A stretch of DNA of 64,000 bases from Vitellaria paradoxa (GCA_019916065.1 CM034239.1:45648663-45712662), one strand, 5' to 3'; shown: positions 36,780 through 48,652, counted from the first letter of the stretch. The notes: generated by a model not told the origin, from the letters alone. Numbers and translations are program-made.

Positions 36780-38910
36780 CAAAAATGCCCGTAATCCCTG
36801 TCTCTGCAGGCTCCAAGTGACGATTAATATTCATTCTTTTTTAATGTGATTTTCCTCAAGACAATAGCCTCTATACTTAAGGGCAAGAGTTGGCTAAGTG
36901 AATTCATAAGTTTGATGAATTCAATCACCATGTGAATTTTTTTCGTTTCTCCACCCACCACTTCAAAAGATGTGAAAGTATTTAAAAAAAAAAAATGTGA
37001 GTTTAAAGTGATACCAAGAATAAATTGTAACGATAATTTTTACACATTATTCAAAAAAATAAAAATTAAATACATATTAGAGGATATAATAATAAAAATA
37101 ATAATTTTTATTTTTATTTCTTTTTCTTTTAATTTTTTTTTAACTCTTAAACAAGAAGAAAGATAATTAATATATTTTCTCCCCTAACTAGTAGAGATAT
37201 AAGAGAAGACATCATCATCATCATTTCTTTTATTTTCTTTTCTCTTTTTACAAAAAGTTTTCATTTCTTTTTTTTTTTTTCTGATCTAAACTCGACAAAA
37301 AAAAAAAAGATATTAAAATTTATTTTTAATGGGTTGTTGCCCCGGTCAACTTGAAGAAGTTGAAGTTCACACAGCCAACATCCAATAACTCGAGTCCTGC
37401 TGGTTTGCACTGAAGCACCTTAAATAGCCCTCAAGAGTCCGTTTATTCTCTTGTTTGAGCTTTAAAAAATACACCGACAGTAGGTATCTAAACCTTGAAA
37501 ATAAATATTGAATATTATGGAACATCACAATTAATATAGCAATATGATATATTATGATATATAATTTTGATTTATGTATCACAATTTTATATTATTAATT
37601 GGGTATATATTATTAATTAGATATTATACAGTAAATATTATTACTGTATTATTGATAGTTTTGATTTTTTGTTTTTAAATTCATTTGCAATTTTTTATTA
37701 CAGTTTATATTTTATTCCATGTCATATAGTAAAAAAAAAAATTATCGGATCTGGTCACCGGCTTGTAGGGTTAGTTTGGTAAATCTAAACTTTCTTCTAA
37801 TTATAACTTTTTCCACTTCCTTCAACTTTTTCTAATTTCTTATATTCTTTCTAACTTTTATAAGTTTTTACCCAAAAAAGAAGTATAACTTTTATCAAAA
37901 ATCGACAAAAATTATAAAAATTTCAAATTTTTTATTTTATTTATTTATATATCCATTTATTTATTATCAAACACTCCCATGGTCAAAGGCGTGCAAGAGG
38001 GGGAGAGAGAAAAAAAAAATGCCACGTGCTTTCCAGGATGTCCAACAAACTAAAGTCAAATTTAGCATCCCATCTTCAATTTCCACAGAGAGAGCTCTTT
38101 GATAAAACTGCTTCATAAGAGATGAATCCCTCCACAAATGGCAGACGAGAATGACGCTAGCTCGCAGCAAATTAATAAAGAGAACTCATCAGCTGTTCTT
38201 GTTTATAATATGACAAAATCCCATGCCTCCCATAAAGTTACAAACCACTCCTGAAGAGTTCATTCATCCATGGGAGGATCGACTCATCAACACACGGTGC
38301 AGCAAACCGCATTTGAAAACTGACAGCAGTTCATTATCTGATTTGGTAGCGGCTCTACTCTGGTTATTACTATAGATGCATGGGTCAGATGGCACAGTCG
38401 TGACTGTTTACACCGCGACTTCAGAAGAAAAAACATCCTCAACTAGTGTAGAATGAACAGACAAATTCTATACTTATAAACGAGCGTCTGAATCATCCGA
38501 GATAAATTCTAAACCCGTCACAAATCTGCATAGATACTAAATTTCAATTCTAAATCCGTTCCAATCCTATTAAGATATTTTCCAATAATTAAAGATGACG
38601 GGAAACTGCAATTCAAACTTAAGAATATACATCCACCAACTAACAAATCGTTACATTTTCTATTTTTTCTTCGTGTAAAAAGAACATAAATTTGTTATTG
38701 TTGAACAAATTGTATTCCCTGTTAATCAATATATAATCATCTGAAACTGAACAAAAGCAGCAAATAAAAAAAAAAGGAAGAAAAAAATTCTGTCATGTAT
38801 AATTCACCTTCTTTCAGTATGGAAAAATGCAAAATCTCTCCCCCACCCCTGCCTGTGTACAGTTTTCCCCCCCAAGCTGACTCCCAAACCGGCCATTTCA
38901 GAAATATGTG
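36780..38910. other. Intergenic DNA and likely 3' UTR of the aspartic protease gene
   Basis: AT-rich to about 37960. The portion from about 38200 to 38910 probably includes the protease 3' untranslated region. No polyadenylation signal can be assigned with confidence. Confidence 0.45.
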
Positions 38911-40587
38911 CTAAACATCAGCACACCTGGCCGGAGCAAAACCCAGCCTAGACTTCTTCGTGTCATACAAGACATGAAAATTCTGCTGCTGGTAGTTCCC
39001 AATTATCGACAGAGCCGACTTCGGAGTCCCCAGGATCGCCAAACAAACGACCTCCTCGCCGAGCCAAATAAAATAGTTCTCCACCGGGAAATTCCACACC
39101 GCTCCATCGGCAAACACAATCCCAAACGAAGGCAACTCCGGCTTCTCCACCCCGGAGACATTATAGCAAGGACTCAGTATGGGAACACCTTCCACAACCG
39201 GGTAGTTCTTCTTCTTCTTCACCTTCTCCACGAACGCCTCCTTAATCACCTTATAAGACGGATCAGCAAAATAACTCAGCGTAGTCCCCGAATCGACGAT
39301 GGTTCCCCCGGAGCCCTCCGGAGACAAACGCCAGGCCTCTTCTGGGATTCTCAACACCTCTCCTCCAACCACAATCGACTTGATTTGAACGTAGTAGAAT
39401 GTATCCACCGGATTCTCTTTCCCGGCGACGAACGAGGTGAAGTTCAGCTCCGGGTGGCTCAAGAGGTCCTTGTCCTCCCCAAAAATCAGCTTGCTACTAA
39501 TACTTGAATCACTATTTCTATCCACGAGACAGTAGGAGAAGGAATGGCCGTACAAAGATTGAAGCTGCGAAGAGAATGACAAGGGCCCTCTTCCGAGCCC
39601 CAGCAATCCAGCCGCCCCGTGGAATAGGCCCCGGTTCCAATGCCCGCATCCAAACATCACGCTCTCCACCCGCCGGAACACTGACTTTCCAGCGGGTGTG
39701 GTTAGGTTAACCGTGAAGGTTTCGAGGGCGAAATCTCCGGTTGTGTTGGAGCTATCTCCGTACCAGTAGAAATAAGGGCATGTTTGGTTCTCATCCTTGC
39801 AAGGCCGCGGAGGGTCGGGAGAGGAAACTAGGTGACACCTGGGGTCGTGACAAGTGATATTCTTGAAGGATATTGAGTCTTTGGGATTGTAATGAGGTCC
39901 GCTTTGTTCAAAGCAGTCCAAACAAGGAACACATTGGATCCAATTGAGATCGCTTCCGGTGTCTAGTATCAAAGAGAAGTGCTTTGGAGGTGTACCTATG
40001 AAGACGTCAATGAAGTACTCTCCGGATCCATGGCTCACCCCTGACTCCAGGGTTGCCATCAGCTGGCCGGGAACCCCGGTTGGGTGAGACTTCGGCGCCG
40101 AGGCCGGTGGGATTGCCGGGTTGTACTGCTTCCCGGATTTCTCGCTCTCTTTCTTCAGCCTCGATAAGGTGTTTTGATTCTTCTTCTCTGTGATCCTTGT
40201 GTGGAGAGTCTGAATTCTGGTCAGGTCTCTGCTTCTTGACTCGAATACAGAAACCTTGGGCCGGCGCTTCAGATGGAGCTTGACCGCCGGTGACTTTGGA
40301 GCTACGGCAATTACTTCGTCTTCGTCTTCTTTGTCGAAATCATCATCTTCTTGGGCTGGTATCTTTGGTTCGATTTTGGATTTTGTTGATGATTTGAGAA
40401 CGCAACCGGAAGTTGCTGAAGCAGAGACGGCATTGAAGCTCGAATGGTCGGGCAATTTTATTCCGGTGAGAATAGAAGCGTTTGAATTCAAGTTCCTCAG
40501 GGCGTGAACTCCTGAAGCCGCATCTAATGCGCCGGAAAAGAAGACGAGGAATAAGAGAACGAGCAGGAACTTGGACACCCCGCCCAT
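38911..40587 (-). CDS. Pepsin-type (A1 family) aspartic protease, intronless, 558 aa
   Basis: One open frame from ATG 40587 to TAG 38911. Residues 1-24 form a signal-peptide-like hydrophobic stretch (FLLVLLFLVFFSGA). Residues about 25-185 are a prosegment-like region with an acidic patch (EDDDFDKEDEDE) and basic stretches. The peptidase unit runs from about 189 to 558, with catalytic Asp in DTGS (209-212) and DSGT (432-435), a cysteine-rich insert near 219-270 as in plant atypical/nucellin-like proteases, and a Tyr-containing flap region (YWYGDSS, 275-281). Several NxS/NxT sites suggest glycosylation. It closely resembles the recalled Arabidopsis pair At3g59080/At2g42980 in GCGHWNRGLFHGAAGLLGLG and SIIGNYQQQNFH. 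These enzymes enter the secretory pathway; substrate and final location are unknown. Base composition is GC-richer than surrounding DNA. No sign of damage. Confidence 0.93.
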   Translation of the reverse strand: MGGVSKFLLVLLFLVFFSGALDAASGVHALRNLNSNASILTGIKLPDHSSFNAVSASATSGCVLKSSTKSKIEPKIPAQEDDDFDKEDEDEVIAVAPKSPAVKLHLKRRPKVSVFESRSRDLTRIQTLHTRITEKKNQNTLSRLKKESEKSGKQYNPAIPPASAPKSHPTGVPGQLMATLESGVSHGSGEYFIDVFIGTPPKHFSLILDTGSDLNWIQCVPCLDCFEQSGPHYNPKDSISFKNITCHDPRCHLVSSPDPPRPCKDENQTCPYFYWYGDSSNTTGDFALETFTVNLTTPAGKSVFRRVESVMFGCGHWNRGLFHGAAGLLGLGRGPLSFSSQLQSLYGHSFSYCLVDRNSDSSISSKLIFGEDKDLLSHPELNFTSFVAGKENPVDTFYYVQIKSIVVGGEVLRIPEEAWRLSPEGSGGTIVDSGTTLSYFADPSYKVIKEAFVEKVKKKKNYPVVEGVPILSPCYNVSGVEKPELPSFGIVFADGAVWNFPVENYFIWLGEEVVCLAILGTPKSALSIIGNYQQQNFHVLYDTKKSRLGFAPARCADV

Positions 40588-40870
40588 GAGCCTTTTTATT
40601 TTCTTCTTCTCCTCTTTCTCTTGTTTGGTTACAGAGAAAATCGCCCAATCTTGTAGAAAACCGTAGTACTAAAGGCGGAAATTTTGACCCAGAATCAGAA
40701 ACAGTTTTTCTGATCCAAAAAACAGAAACCCAGAAACAGAAGCTTTCGGTGAAGATCAGTCAGATAATTATATTTGATAACCCAGAAATGTTAACACAGA
40801 GAGGGGGGAGAGAGAGAGAGAGAGAGAGAGACATATTTGATGAGTTTGTTTGGAAGGATTAATAAACAAG
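40588..40870 (-). promoter_or_regulatory. Leader and core promoter of the aspartic protease gene
   Basis: On the coding strand the leader contains a CT microsatellite (plus-strand GA at 40808-40831), common in plant 5' leaders. TTTATTAATCC at about 40856-40866 is a plausible TATA box, which would put the start near 40830, within or next to the CT run. Inferred only from motifs. Confidence 0.4.
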
Positions 40871-41534
40871 GGTGGAGGAAGAGAGAAAGAAAGAGAGAAG
40901 TGGGAGAAGAAAAAAAATTAAAGGGAATGGAAATGCATTGGTGGAGGAAATAAGGGTGAAGAAGAGAATGGTCTGGGTCAGTGGCTTTGACTCCGAAGTT
41001 CGTGTTTGCTCGCGTGGAATTGATGTTTAAACTCGACTTTGAATTGATTTTGAGGTTTTTGGTTGGTTTTAATTAATTAAAATTTATTTATTTTTTTAAT
41101 TTACATATTTTTTTAATTAAATTTTATTACATATTATTTTTATAATAAATATTTATATTTTTACTATATATTTTTTTTTAATTTTTATCGACCAAACACT
41201 CATTTCTTATATCACTGTTCATATACGCGGCTTCTTTCATAAGAAATATATATATATTTTTACTTACCAAAATATACATATATACATTTTCTAACGCCAG
41301 GCGTTCAAATTCTATAGGTGGTGGGAAAGCCAAGCTGCCAAAACCAAAGTCGGAGGGGGGAAGTTCACAGGCTCTAAGAAAAATTATACGTTCCCTTTAT
41401 TTGTTGGGCATTAATTAAATACATGAGAAGAGCAGGAGTTGTTGATCGTTGCTACTTGGTCATCTTCGAGTTCCTTCCCCTCGGTTTCCTTTTCCTTACA
41501 CTATTCAATTGAAATGAAATCTTGTTTTGACTCC
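40871..41534. other. Intergenic DNA upstream of the protease gene
   Basis: T/A-rich from 41050 to 41270; a short, more balanced segment lies at 41320-41500. No gene seen. Confidence 0.4.
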
Positions 41535-41646
41535 GATTGATTTACTAAAAATTATTAAAAATTATTTACTTTTTATTTTACTCCTCGAATTATGAATTTA
41601 CAATTTATTTTATTTTATTTCACTTTTTTATCACTCTAAATACAGT
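41535..41646. mobile_element. Copy of the CACTTTTTATCTCA-core MITE family
   Basis: Shows AAAAATTATTTACTTTTTATTTTA, GAATTATGAATTTACAA and TTTCACTTTTTTATCACTC in family order. Ends are degraded. Confidence 0.45.
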
Positions 41647-41761
41647 CTTTGGAAAGCTAGCATTAGTTAGATTTGAATGAAAATGAGATTTCTATAAATT
41701 AAATTTCATTACAGAAATTTACCTTTATTCTCTTTACTTACACCCTGAGTAATATCTAATT

Positions 41762-42135
41762 CAAAACTACGTCGTTTTGTTATCTATTATGGTTCGTATA
41801 AAATTTATAATTTATATTTACATTTAAATATAATAAAATTTAATGTACATCCAAAATGCAATATGAATATTAAATAATTAATTTATTTTATAATTCAATT
41901 TACATATAAAATGTAATATGAATATTAAATTATTAATATCTTTTATAATTCAATCTATTTTAAAGTACAACTTCATATAAAAATATTACTTTCTCTCTCT
42001 AATGTGTGAATATTCAGACAATTAGAGAGAAACAGTCTACACGAAAATTCTACTCTCTCCTAATTGAAAAAAATTAAAATTCATAAATTCTGTGAGAATC
42101 ATAAAAGATAATTACAAAACGATGTCGTTTTTGGT
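41762..42135. repeat. Pair of ACGTCGT/ATGTCGT palindromes 350 bp apart
   Basis: CAAAACTACGTCGTTTTG (about 41762-41779) and CAAAACGATGTCGTTTT (about 42116-42132) are near-palindromes that also match each other. They may be the ends of an element or two independent sites. Confidence 0.4.
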
Positions 42136-42624
42136 CAGGATATAACTCATGGGAGTAAGCATAACATTTCTGATTTTCACACATTTCATTATATAAATTT
42201 TAAGATTTTTTTGTTATTTAAAATTCAGTCCAAAATGAGAAAATTTGATGAAAATTGATTATCTCCTTTAATTATTTATATTCACATTACTTTATTTATA
42301 ATAGGTTGAAATTTGATATTTTTCTCAAATTTATATATGAGAATTTTAATTTATTTATTAAATTTAAATATGTATTCAATGTACAAAATTTTATTTTTCA
42401 AATCAAATAAAATTAATTCAAATATCAGTTCCTTACTTTAAGATTAAATCAATTCAGACACTGAAATCTTTTCAAAACGAGCATTATAGGTATATTTGTA
42501 CCACTGCACCCATTCCTTTAGCATTTATTTGGATTAATGACTTGACAAGGGAAAAAGTTAAAAAAAAAATAACAAAAACAAAAAAAAATAAAAAAATAGG
42601 AATTCACAGCCAATTGTCATGCTT

Positions 42625-42959
42625 GGGGTGCATTTAAAATGATAAAAAGTGAGATAAAATAAAATAAAGTGAGATAATTTATAAGTTTGTAATCCATACA
42701 GTAAGATAAAAAGTGAATAATTTTTAGAAGTTTTCAAAAATTTTTAAAAATCTTTTAATGATTTTTTTGCAAACCAAACATACTTTGATTTGTGACGGAA
42801 AAAATTAAAGATGAAATAAAATAAAATAAAGTGAGATAATTTATAGATTTATAACTCGTGTAATAAGATAAAAAGTGAATAAGTTTTAGAGATTTTTAAA
42901 ATTTTTCAATGATTTTTTACAAACCAAACATACCCTTGATTTGTGATGGAAAAAATTAG
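42625..42959. mobile_element. Tandemly duplicated MITE (period 162 bp)
   Basis: Two consecutive family copies: AAGTGAGATAATTTATA at 42667 and 42829, and ACAAACCAAACATA followed by TTGATTTGTGA at the end of each. The left outer end reads GGGGTGCATTT. The period comes from direct coordinate comparison. Confidence 0.65.
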
Positions 42960-43570
42960 AGGAGAGATGCATAAAATTTAAGAAATTAAAAATAATTAAA
43001 TTAAAAAATTAATTATTGATGAATACCTATTATTTTATTATACTTTTAGATTCATTCAAATAAAAATATGTATTTTAAATATTATATTTTTTTCTACCTT
43101 TTTCTTTTACCTGATTCTAAACACACCCTTAATAAATGAATTAAATTTTAAGAAAAAATTAGGTAAATATTATTTGACCTCGCTTATTAAGGGTTTGGTG
43201 ATTTAATATTTAAATATATAATTAAAGAATATATATATATATATATATATATTATTTTATATTTACGTGATGATGCATTGTATTTTTCATTGTAAAATTA
43301 GATTACAATTTATTGAATAATTAACATAACTATTTTTATATTAATGATTGCTCTTTGATAACTATGGGTGGCCAATCACTTTATTATCTGTTTCTATAAT
43401 TTTATGTTACAGCCATTTTTATGGAGTCATTTAAGATCTTGAACTACTTTAATACAATTTTTTTTTTTAGGCTAATATACCCATTTTGTGATTTTTTTTT
43501 TTTTTTGTTGCCTTATATATATATTTTTTGGATATGCGCTTGTTTTTTTTTTTTTTTTTTTTTGCCTTTT

Positions 43571-43730
43571 AGGGTGTGTTTGGAATAACAAAAAGTGAGA
43601 CAATGAAATAAAGTGAGATAAGTTATGGGTTCGTAATTCTTACAGTGAGATAAAAGTTGAATAAGTTTTAGAGTTTTTAGTGTTTTTTTACTGTTTTTCA
43701 GAATTTTTTGTCATTTCAAATAAAACTTAA
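43571..43730. mobile_element. Copy of the CACTTTTTATCTCA-core MITE family
   Basis: Begins AGGGTGTGTTTGGAATAACA and ends TGTCATTTCAAATAAAACTT, an imperfect inverted pair. Between them lie AAAAAGTGAGA, AAAGTGAGATAAGTTATGGG and TTACAGTGAGATAA. Confidence 0.6.
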
Positions 43731-43959
43731 GATGCTACGAATTTTTTTTTTTAGAAAAAAATAAAAAAAATTTCAACAAGTCATACATAAATTGAGCTTG
43801 AATTTATCATATTAACGAGTTGAGCTTTAATTTATGAGGTTAATTAATTGAGATTGGTTACCCGACTTAATTGCTTACACGGCTAATTATGTACAAACAC
43901 AGCATAGAGTGCAATTATGACAATCTCAATCAGTAAAATTCCCATAAAAACCTATATTC

Positions 43960-44570
43960 TCGTTTGAAAGCAAAATTTTTAGTTATCTTTTTTATAAAAA
44001 TTATTAATTTTTTTATGTATTTGGTAAAAATTTAAAATTTTTAATAATTTTTATAACTTTTGATTGTTTAGTAAAAAGTTAAAAAAAAATTCAACAACTT
44101 TTAAAAACTTTTGGTCTTGGTAAAAAGGTTAAAAATAATTTTGAAATATTTTAACAATTTTTGAAGTGTTACCAAATATTTAAAAAAAAAAAGAAAAAAA
44201 TGCTAAAAACTTCTCTCTTATTTTCTTTTTTAAAATTTCAATCCGGTCCTATATAACATTTTGAGATAACGCAATCACGTAATTATAACTAAAGAGTAGA
44301 GTAAACATTATTTTAATGAACAGCAAAGGTTGCACATTCACATATTATGTGACTGTTTGGATGCTAAATTTTAGTAAAAAAATAAAAATAGATAAATTTT
44401 GAATTATTGAGTGTTCTTCTAAAAGTGTAAAAAAGTTAATAAAAATTTAATAAAGTCAGCAAAAGTTAGAGAAATTTAGGAAATTTTGAATAAATTTATA
44501 ATTGAAAAAAAATTATAAAAAAATTAGAAAGATTTTTAAGAAAATTGAAGTTTTTTTTTTGGCCAAGTTT
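43960..44570. mobile_element. Two or more degraded AT-rich MITEs
   Basis: One begins CTCGTTTGAAAGC near 43960 with repeated TTTGGTAAAAA phrases up to about 44210. Another begins GTGACTGTTTGGATGC near 44349. Right ends are not clear. Confidence 0.35.
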
Positions 44571-44694
44571 GACACTCTTAATGGACCTTGGCAAGGCTCA
44601 GTATTCAAATTACAGATTTGACTCATGCATATTTAACTTTTCTTCTCCTCCCTTTATTTTTCTTTGGTAAAAGTCTATGGTATTGATTTTTGAC

Positions 44695-44792
44695 TTTTTT
44701 TTTTTTGGTTAGGTAAGCAGGGGGAGAGGCTCGAATCCGAACCGGGTGAGCAGTCGCAAATACTCTCAATCAACCGAGCTAAGGTCAAGCTC
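44695..44792 (-). mobile_element. 98-bp tRNA-derived SINE or retroposed tRNA-like sequence
   Basis: Minus strand: an A-box-like TAGCTCGGTTG (44781-44771), then 32 bases, then a B-box-like GGATTCGAGCC (44738-44728), then GCTTACCTAACC and a pure A run. The whole is flanked by the 10-bp direct repeat GATTTTTGAC at 44685-44694 and 44793-44802. The internal Pol III promoter, A-tail and target duplication are together diagnostic of retroposition. It has almost no body beyond the tRNA-like head. Confidence 0.75.
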
Positions 44793-45059
44793 GATTTTTG
44801 ACCTTTTGTTCGAGATATGAGAAATTACAGTGCTTACTCTTGCAAAATGGAGATTATATATTCATGCCTTTAGAAAAATAATCCTTGTCAAATGCATGTC
44901 AAAAATTAACTTGATTAAGTGATTTTTTTTTAGTGATATATATATTAAAAATATAAAAATATACAAAATCCTAAAGACATACTCGGATAAAACTGACCTA
45001 AAACTCAAAAATCAAAATAATTCAAGTTAATTGCTCGCGCTATAGATTTCAGTGATTAC

Positions 45060-45194
45060 GGGTGCGTTTGGCATCTCAAAAAAACTCAAAAAACTTCAAA
45101 AGTTTTCAAATTCTTCCAATTAAATTTTACCACATATTATTTTTACATTACATCAACTCTAATTTTTGAGTTTTTTTGGTCTCCAAACAACCCC
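45060..45194. mobile_element. 135-bp MITE with TAC target duplication
   Basis: The left end GGGTGCGTTTGGCATCTCAA and the reverse complement of the right end, GGGGTTGTTTGGAGACCAAA, are inverted repeats that both continue into AAAAACTCAAA. TAC flanks both sides (45057-45059, 45195-45197). Confidence 0.7.
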
Positions 45195-45291
45195 TACTTC
45201 TATTGAGAAAGTATAGAAAAATATTAAAATAATCTCCAAATTGGCCATTAAACCAAGTGTTTGCAATTGTTGGTAATTCATAAGAATTAAG

Positions 45292-45448
45292 ATGTGTTTG
45301 GTTAGTAAAAATTTAGTCAAAAAGTATAGTAAAAATACAAAAATTTAATATGAAAGTGATATGCCATAAAACTGATTGAAAGAAAGTACAAAAAATTAGT
45401 AAAGATTGATGAATTTTGATTAGTTTTAGCTAATCAAACACCCCGAGT
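45292..45448. mobile_element. About 157-bp MITE
   Basis: Left end GATGTGTTTGGTTAGTAAAA; right end reads CTCGGGGTGTTTGATTAGCT on the minus strand. The interior is A-rich with ATTAGTAAAGATTG-type phrases. Confidence 0.5.
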
Positions 45449-46080
45449 ACCATTTTTTCGACAGTGAAATATTAATTAAAAGAACCGTTTAATTACTGCC
45501 TCGAATTAATTAGCTGGCTCCAAACCTCCAACCTAAATTCAAAGTAGAATTTAATTTAAAAGTTACAGTTAATTTGTATTTTTAAAAACTTTGTAACCAA
45601 TTAATTAATGTTATAGTTAGCAAATTCCATCACCTTGCTATTCTTAGGAGAAAAAGAAAAAAAGAAAGGAAATCAATTCTTCGCGAGAAAGCTTTGTCAT
45701 AATTCTATCCAAACAATCAAATTTTGACCTCTAGATTAGTCTGCAATTTACCATATGGCATGCTGCGTAGTCCTACTTGTGGAATCATTAACTTTGACTT
45801 GAACAAGGGTATGCATTTCCTGACGTCCTGACTTAAAAAATGGAGTTTAGAATTAAATCACAAATCCGTTCATTTAAACTCATTTATTTTTAAATATATT
45901 TTAAATTATATTTAAGATAAAAAATAATATTAATAATTATAAAAAATAAATATTTTTATTAGAAATTACAAATAAAATAGTTTATTAATACCAAAAATAT
46001 TACAAAAATATACACTTTTTATTAATTTGGGCCAGATTTAGATGGACTTAAATGTTACGATACTAATCCCAACTCATTTA

Positions 46081-46570
46081 GGTGGTGTTTGGATGGTCAA
46101 AATAGATAAAAAAATCACTGTAAAAGTGACACATAACAAAATTTAATTGAAAAAAATTAAAAATATTGGTAAAAGTTAAAGTATTTTTAGTTTTTTTTTT
46201 TCTTAGAAAACCAAATACCCTTAGCTAAATTCACTCAAATTTGGTTTTAAAATTTAAGAGTGTATTCATGGCCAAAAATTTAAGAGTGTGAGTCAAATTT
46301 ATGATAAAAATATAAGGGAAATCATTTTTATTAAGTGTTTGTTTGGAGTGTCAATTTTGATAAAAAAAATAAAAAGTATGTAAATTTTAGATTGTTAGGT
46401 ATTTGGTGTATTTTTTAAAAAATATAAAAAATTAGTAAAAATTAGAAATTTTTGATAAAAGTTATAGCCAATTAAAAAATGTTGAAGATTTTTGGTGTGG
46501 AGAAAATTAAAAAATTAAAGAAAGTTGAAAATTGTTAGCTAAAAATTTGATATTTCAAATGCACATTAAT
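46081..46570. mobile_element. Two adjacent MITE-like elements
   Basis: The first (about 46081-46222) starts GGTGGTGTTTGGATGG and ends with sequence reading AAGGGTATTTGGTTTTC on the minus strand. The second (about 46335-46570) starts AAGTGTTTGTTTGGAGTG; its right end is uncertain. Confidence 0.45.
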
Positions 46571-46839
46571 TTCTTTCCTCTTTTCGTATTATAGAATATT
46601 ATTTAGATTCAGCGTATGTATATGTCCATATGCTTGTAAATATAATTAATTTGTCTATTTAAACGTCAATAAATATGGGACATCCATGATGATAGTAACC
46701 AAGTTGACTTTGGTTTGGCAAGGTTGAGCCGTGCATAAGCAAGCAACCCCAGATGTCTACCAATAAGACAGCTTGCAATCCACAAAATTATTTCGCAAGG
46801 TCTGTGGTTGATTTGGTACACCGAAAAAAGTTTCAACTT

Positions 46840-47110
46840 AGGCTTGAGTTGGCTTGGTTTGGGAAGGAAGGTAGCTGACTTATTTTACTTAATTACTAGC
46901 TAACTAAAAATAAGTTAGTTATTTTTATGTTTAGGAAAGAAAAAATGTGACTTTTTTTATCTTTTTTTTTTTTTAGTTTTAGTTAATTTGACATTTTTAC
47001 CCTTGAAAGTTTAAGAACATTAAAATGTAAGATGTTAAATTTGGTCAGACAATATAACTGTTACAGTAGCTGCAAACTAGTAGCTGCTATTTAAAAGTTT
47101 CATAAAAAAA
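46840..47110. mobile_element. Degraded relative of the Tourist-like element at 58119
   Basis: Contains GGCTTGGTTTGGGAAGG, TTACTAGCTAACTAAA, and TTAATTTGACATTTTTACCC followed by TTGAAAG, the same modules found reverse-complemented in the 58119-58394 element. Confidence 0.5.
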
Positions 47111-48123
47111 TTTTGTAAATTTTAATATATTTGGTAAAATAAGTAATAATTTTTAGCAACCTTTTGTAACCTTTTTTTTATAAAATTTTTGATAACTTTA
47201 TAATTTTTAAAATTACACTTAATTATTACCCCTTACTTTTTAGATTAGGTTACAAATTTTCTTCTAATTTAACCTAATTCTCTCAATCGATACCCACTCA
47301 TACTTGGTTGATGATTAGAGTTTAGAAATATATTCTTGTGACAATTCTAAGCTATTTAGGTAGCATTTGGTTTGCTTTTATGTCTTCTATTTTTTGCTTT
47401 CTTTTTTATATGTTTTATGTTTTAAAAATCCCAAAATAAAGAAACAGAAAAATGTTCTGTTTTACTTGTTTTAAAATTTTCCTTTTCTTTGGTTAAAAAT
47501 GTTCAAATTAACTTTTTGTCATTTTCATTTTATGTACAAACTCATTTTCTATTTTTTAAAACAAATTTTAAAAATACAAGTAACTAAATGCGTTTTAACT
47601 GTTTTGCTTGTTTTCAAAAGCACAAAATGGTGAATACATTCAAAACAAAAATAGAAATAAAAAATAAGAAAATAAACAAATGACACCTTAATTGTTTAAT
47701 TGTTCATTTGAATTTTCAAAATATTTGTACATCGTATGAAATTTGTAGATCATAATCTTCGAGATACACGATGCATGTGATTTATTTGAATATGTAATTG
47801 GGCTCGTAAATTGGCTCATATGTGAATCCTAAAATGATTAGATATGTCTAAATTATCTTCTAAATATCTTAATATTCGCAAAATCACTTAGTGTAACTTT
47901 TAGCGATGAGATATCTTATTTTTTATGATCAAATGGTCAATAAATCCTATTTAGAACTTTTTGAATTCATTCATATATTAGCCACCCAACGGTAAGGGAA
48001 ATCTTTAATAAAATTTTAAAAATAGAGGTAGTAAGTTTAATTTAAAAAACTATAAGGATGATTTATGTAATTTCATCGAATCTTGAGAATTATCAATGCA
48101 ATTAATATTTAAAAATTACAAAT
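47111..48123. other. AT-rich intergenic DNA
   Basis: Contains TTTTTAGCAACC-type repeat phrases up to about 47215, then sequence with no recognised feature. Confidence 0.35.
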
Positions 48124-48652
48124 AAGGATGATAATGAGTCAGATTGGAACCGAGTATTACCTCTACCATTCCCAAATTTGTCGAGTGAAAAAAAAATCTA
48201 GACGAGGTGGGTGCTTGATATGTATTTTTAACCAACTCTTATCCCCCAAGCCATCAGATAATCGGGTACTTATAGTTTTAAAATATGAGGCGATTAATTT
48301 GGTAATAAATTCTAGTATCCAATAATTTGGACGGTAATCGAGTAATTTGGACAGATAACCGACTAATTTAAACAAATAATCAGGTAATATTCGTCGAATA
48401 CCCAATAAATGAACAATTGGTACTAATAATTGGGAGGGTATGCAGGTAATAGCCTTCAGTTACCCTACAATCGGAATAATCAAGACGGGTACAGGCAAAA
48501 TTCATTAAATACATTACATATAACTTATCTAAACTCAATGTGTATTTTATTTTTATATCCTAACAAACTCGCCACATTACCTATAAGATTTAAAAATACT
48601 TGCATTTATCAAACTAGAGCCAAATACTAGACAAAAAAAAATTGTCATCTCT
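48124..48652. mobile_element. Possible 530-bp element with GATGATAAT/GATGACAAT ends
   Basis: The left end AAGGATGATAATGAGTC and the right end, reading AGAGATGACAATTTTT on the minus strand, form a short imperfect inverted pair. The interior repeats AATTTGGACGGTAATC/AATTTGGACAGATAACC-type phrases at about 26-bp steps (48326-48400). Tentative. Confidence 0.35.

Noticed and set aside
37326..37432. 33-codon minus-strand frame (KVLQCKPAGLELLDVGCVNF...) ending at TAA 37326
   Set aside because: It reads protein-like but is short, has an upstream in-frame stop, no clear acceptor and no family I recognise.
38908..39507. 199-codon plus-strand open frame inside the protease gene
   Set aside because: Antisense to the conserved aspartic protease frame; composition explains its openness.
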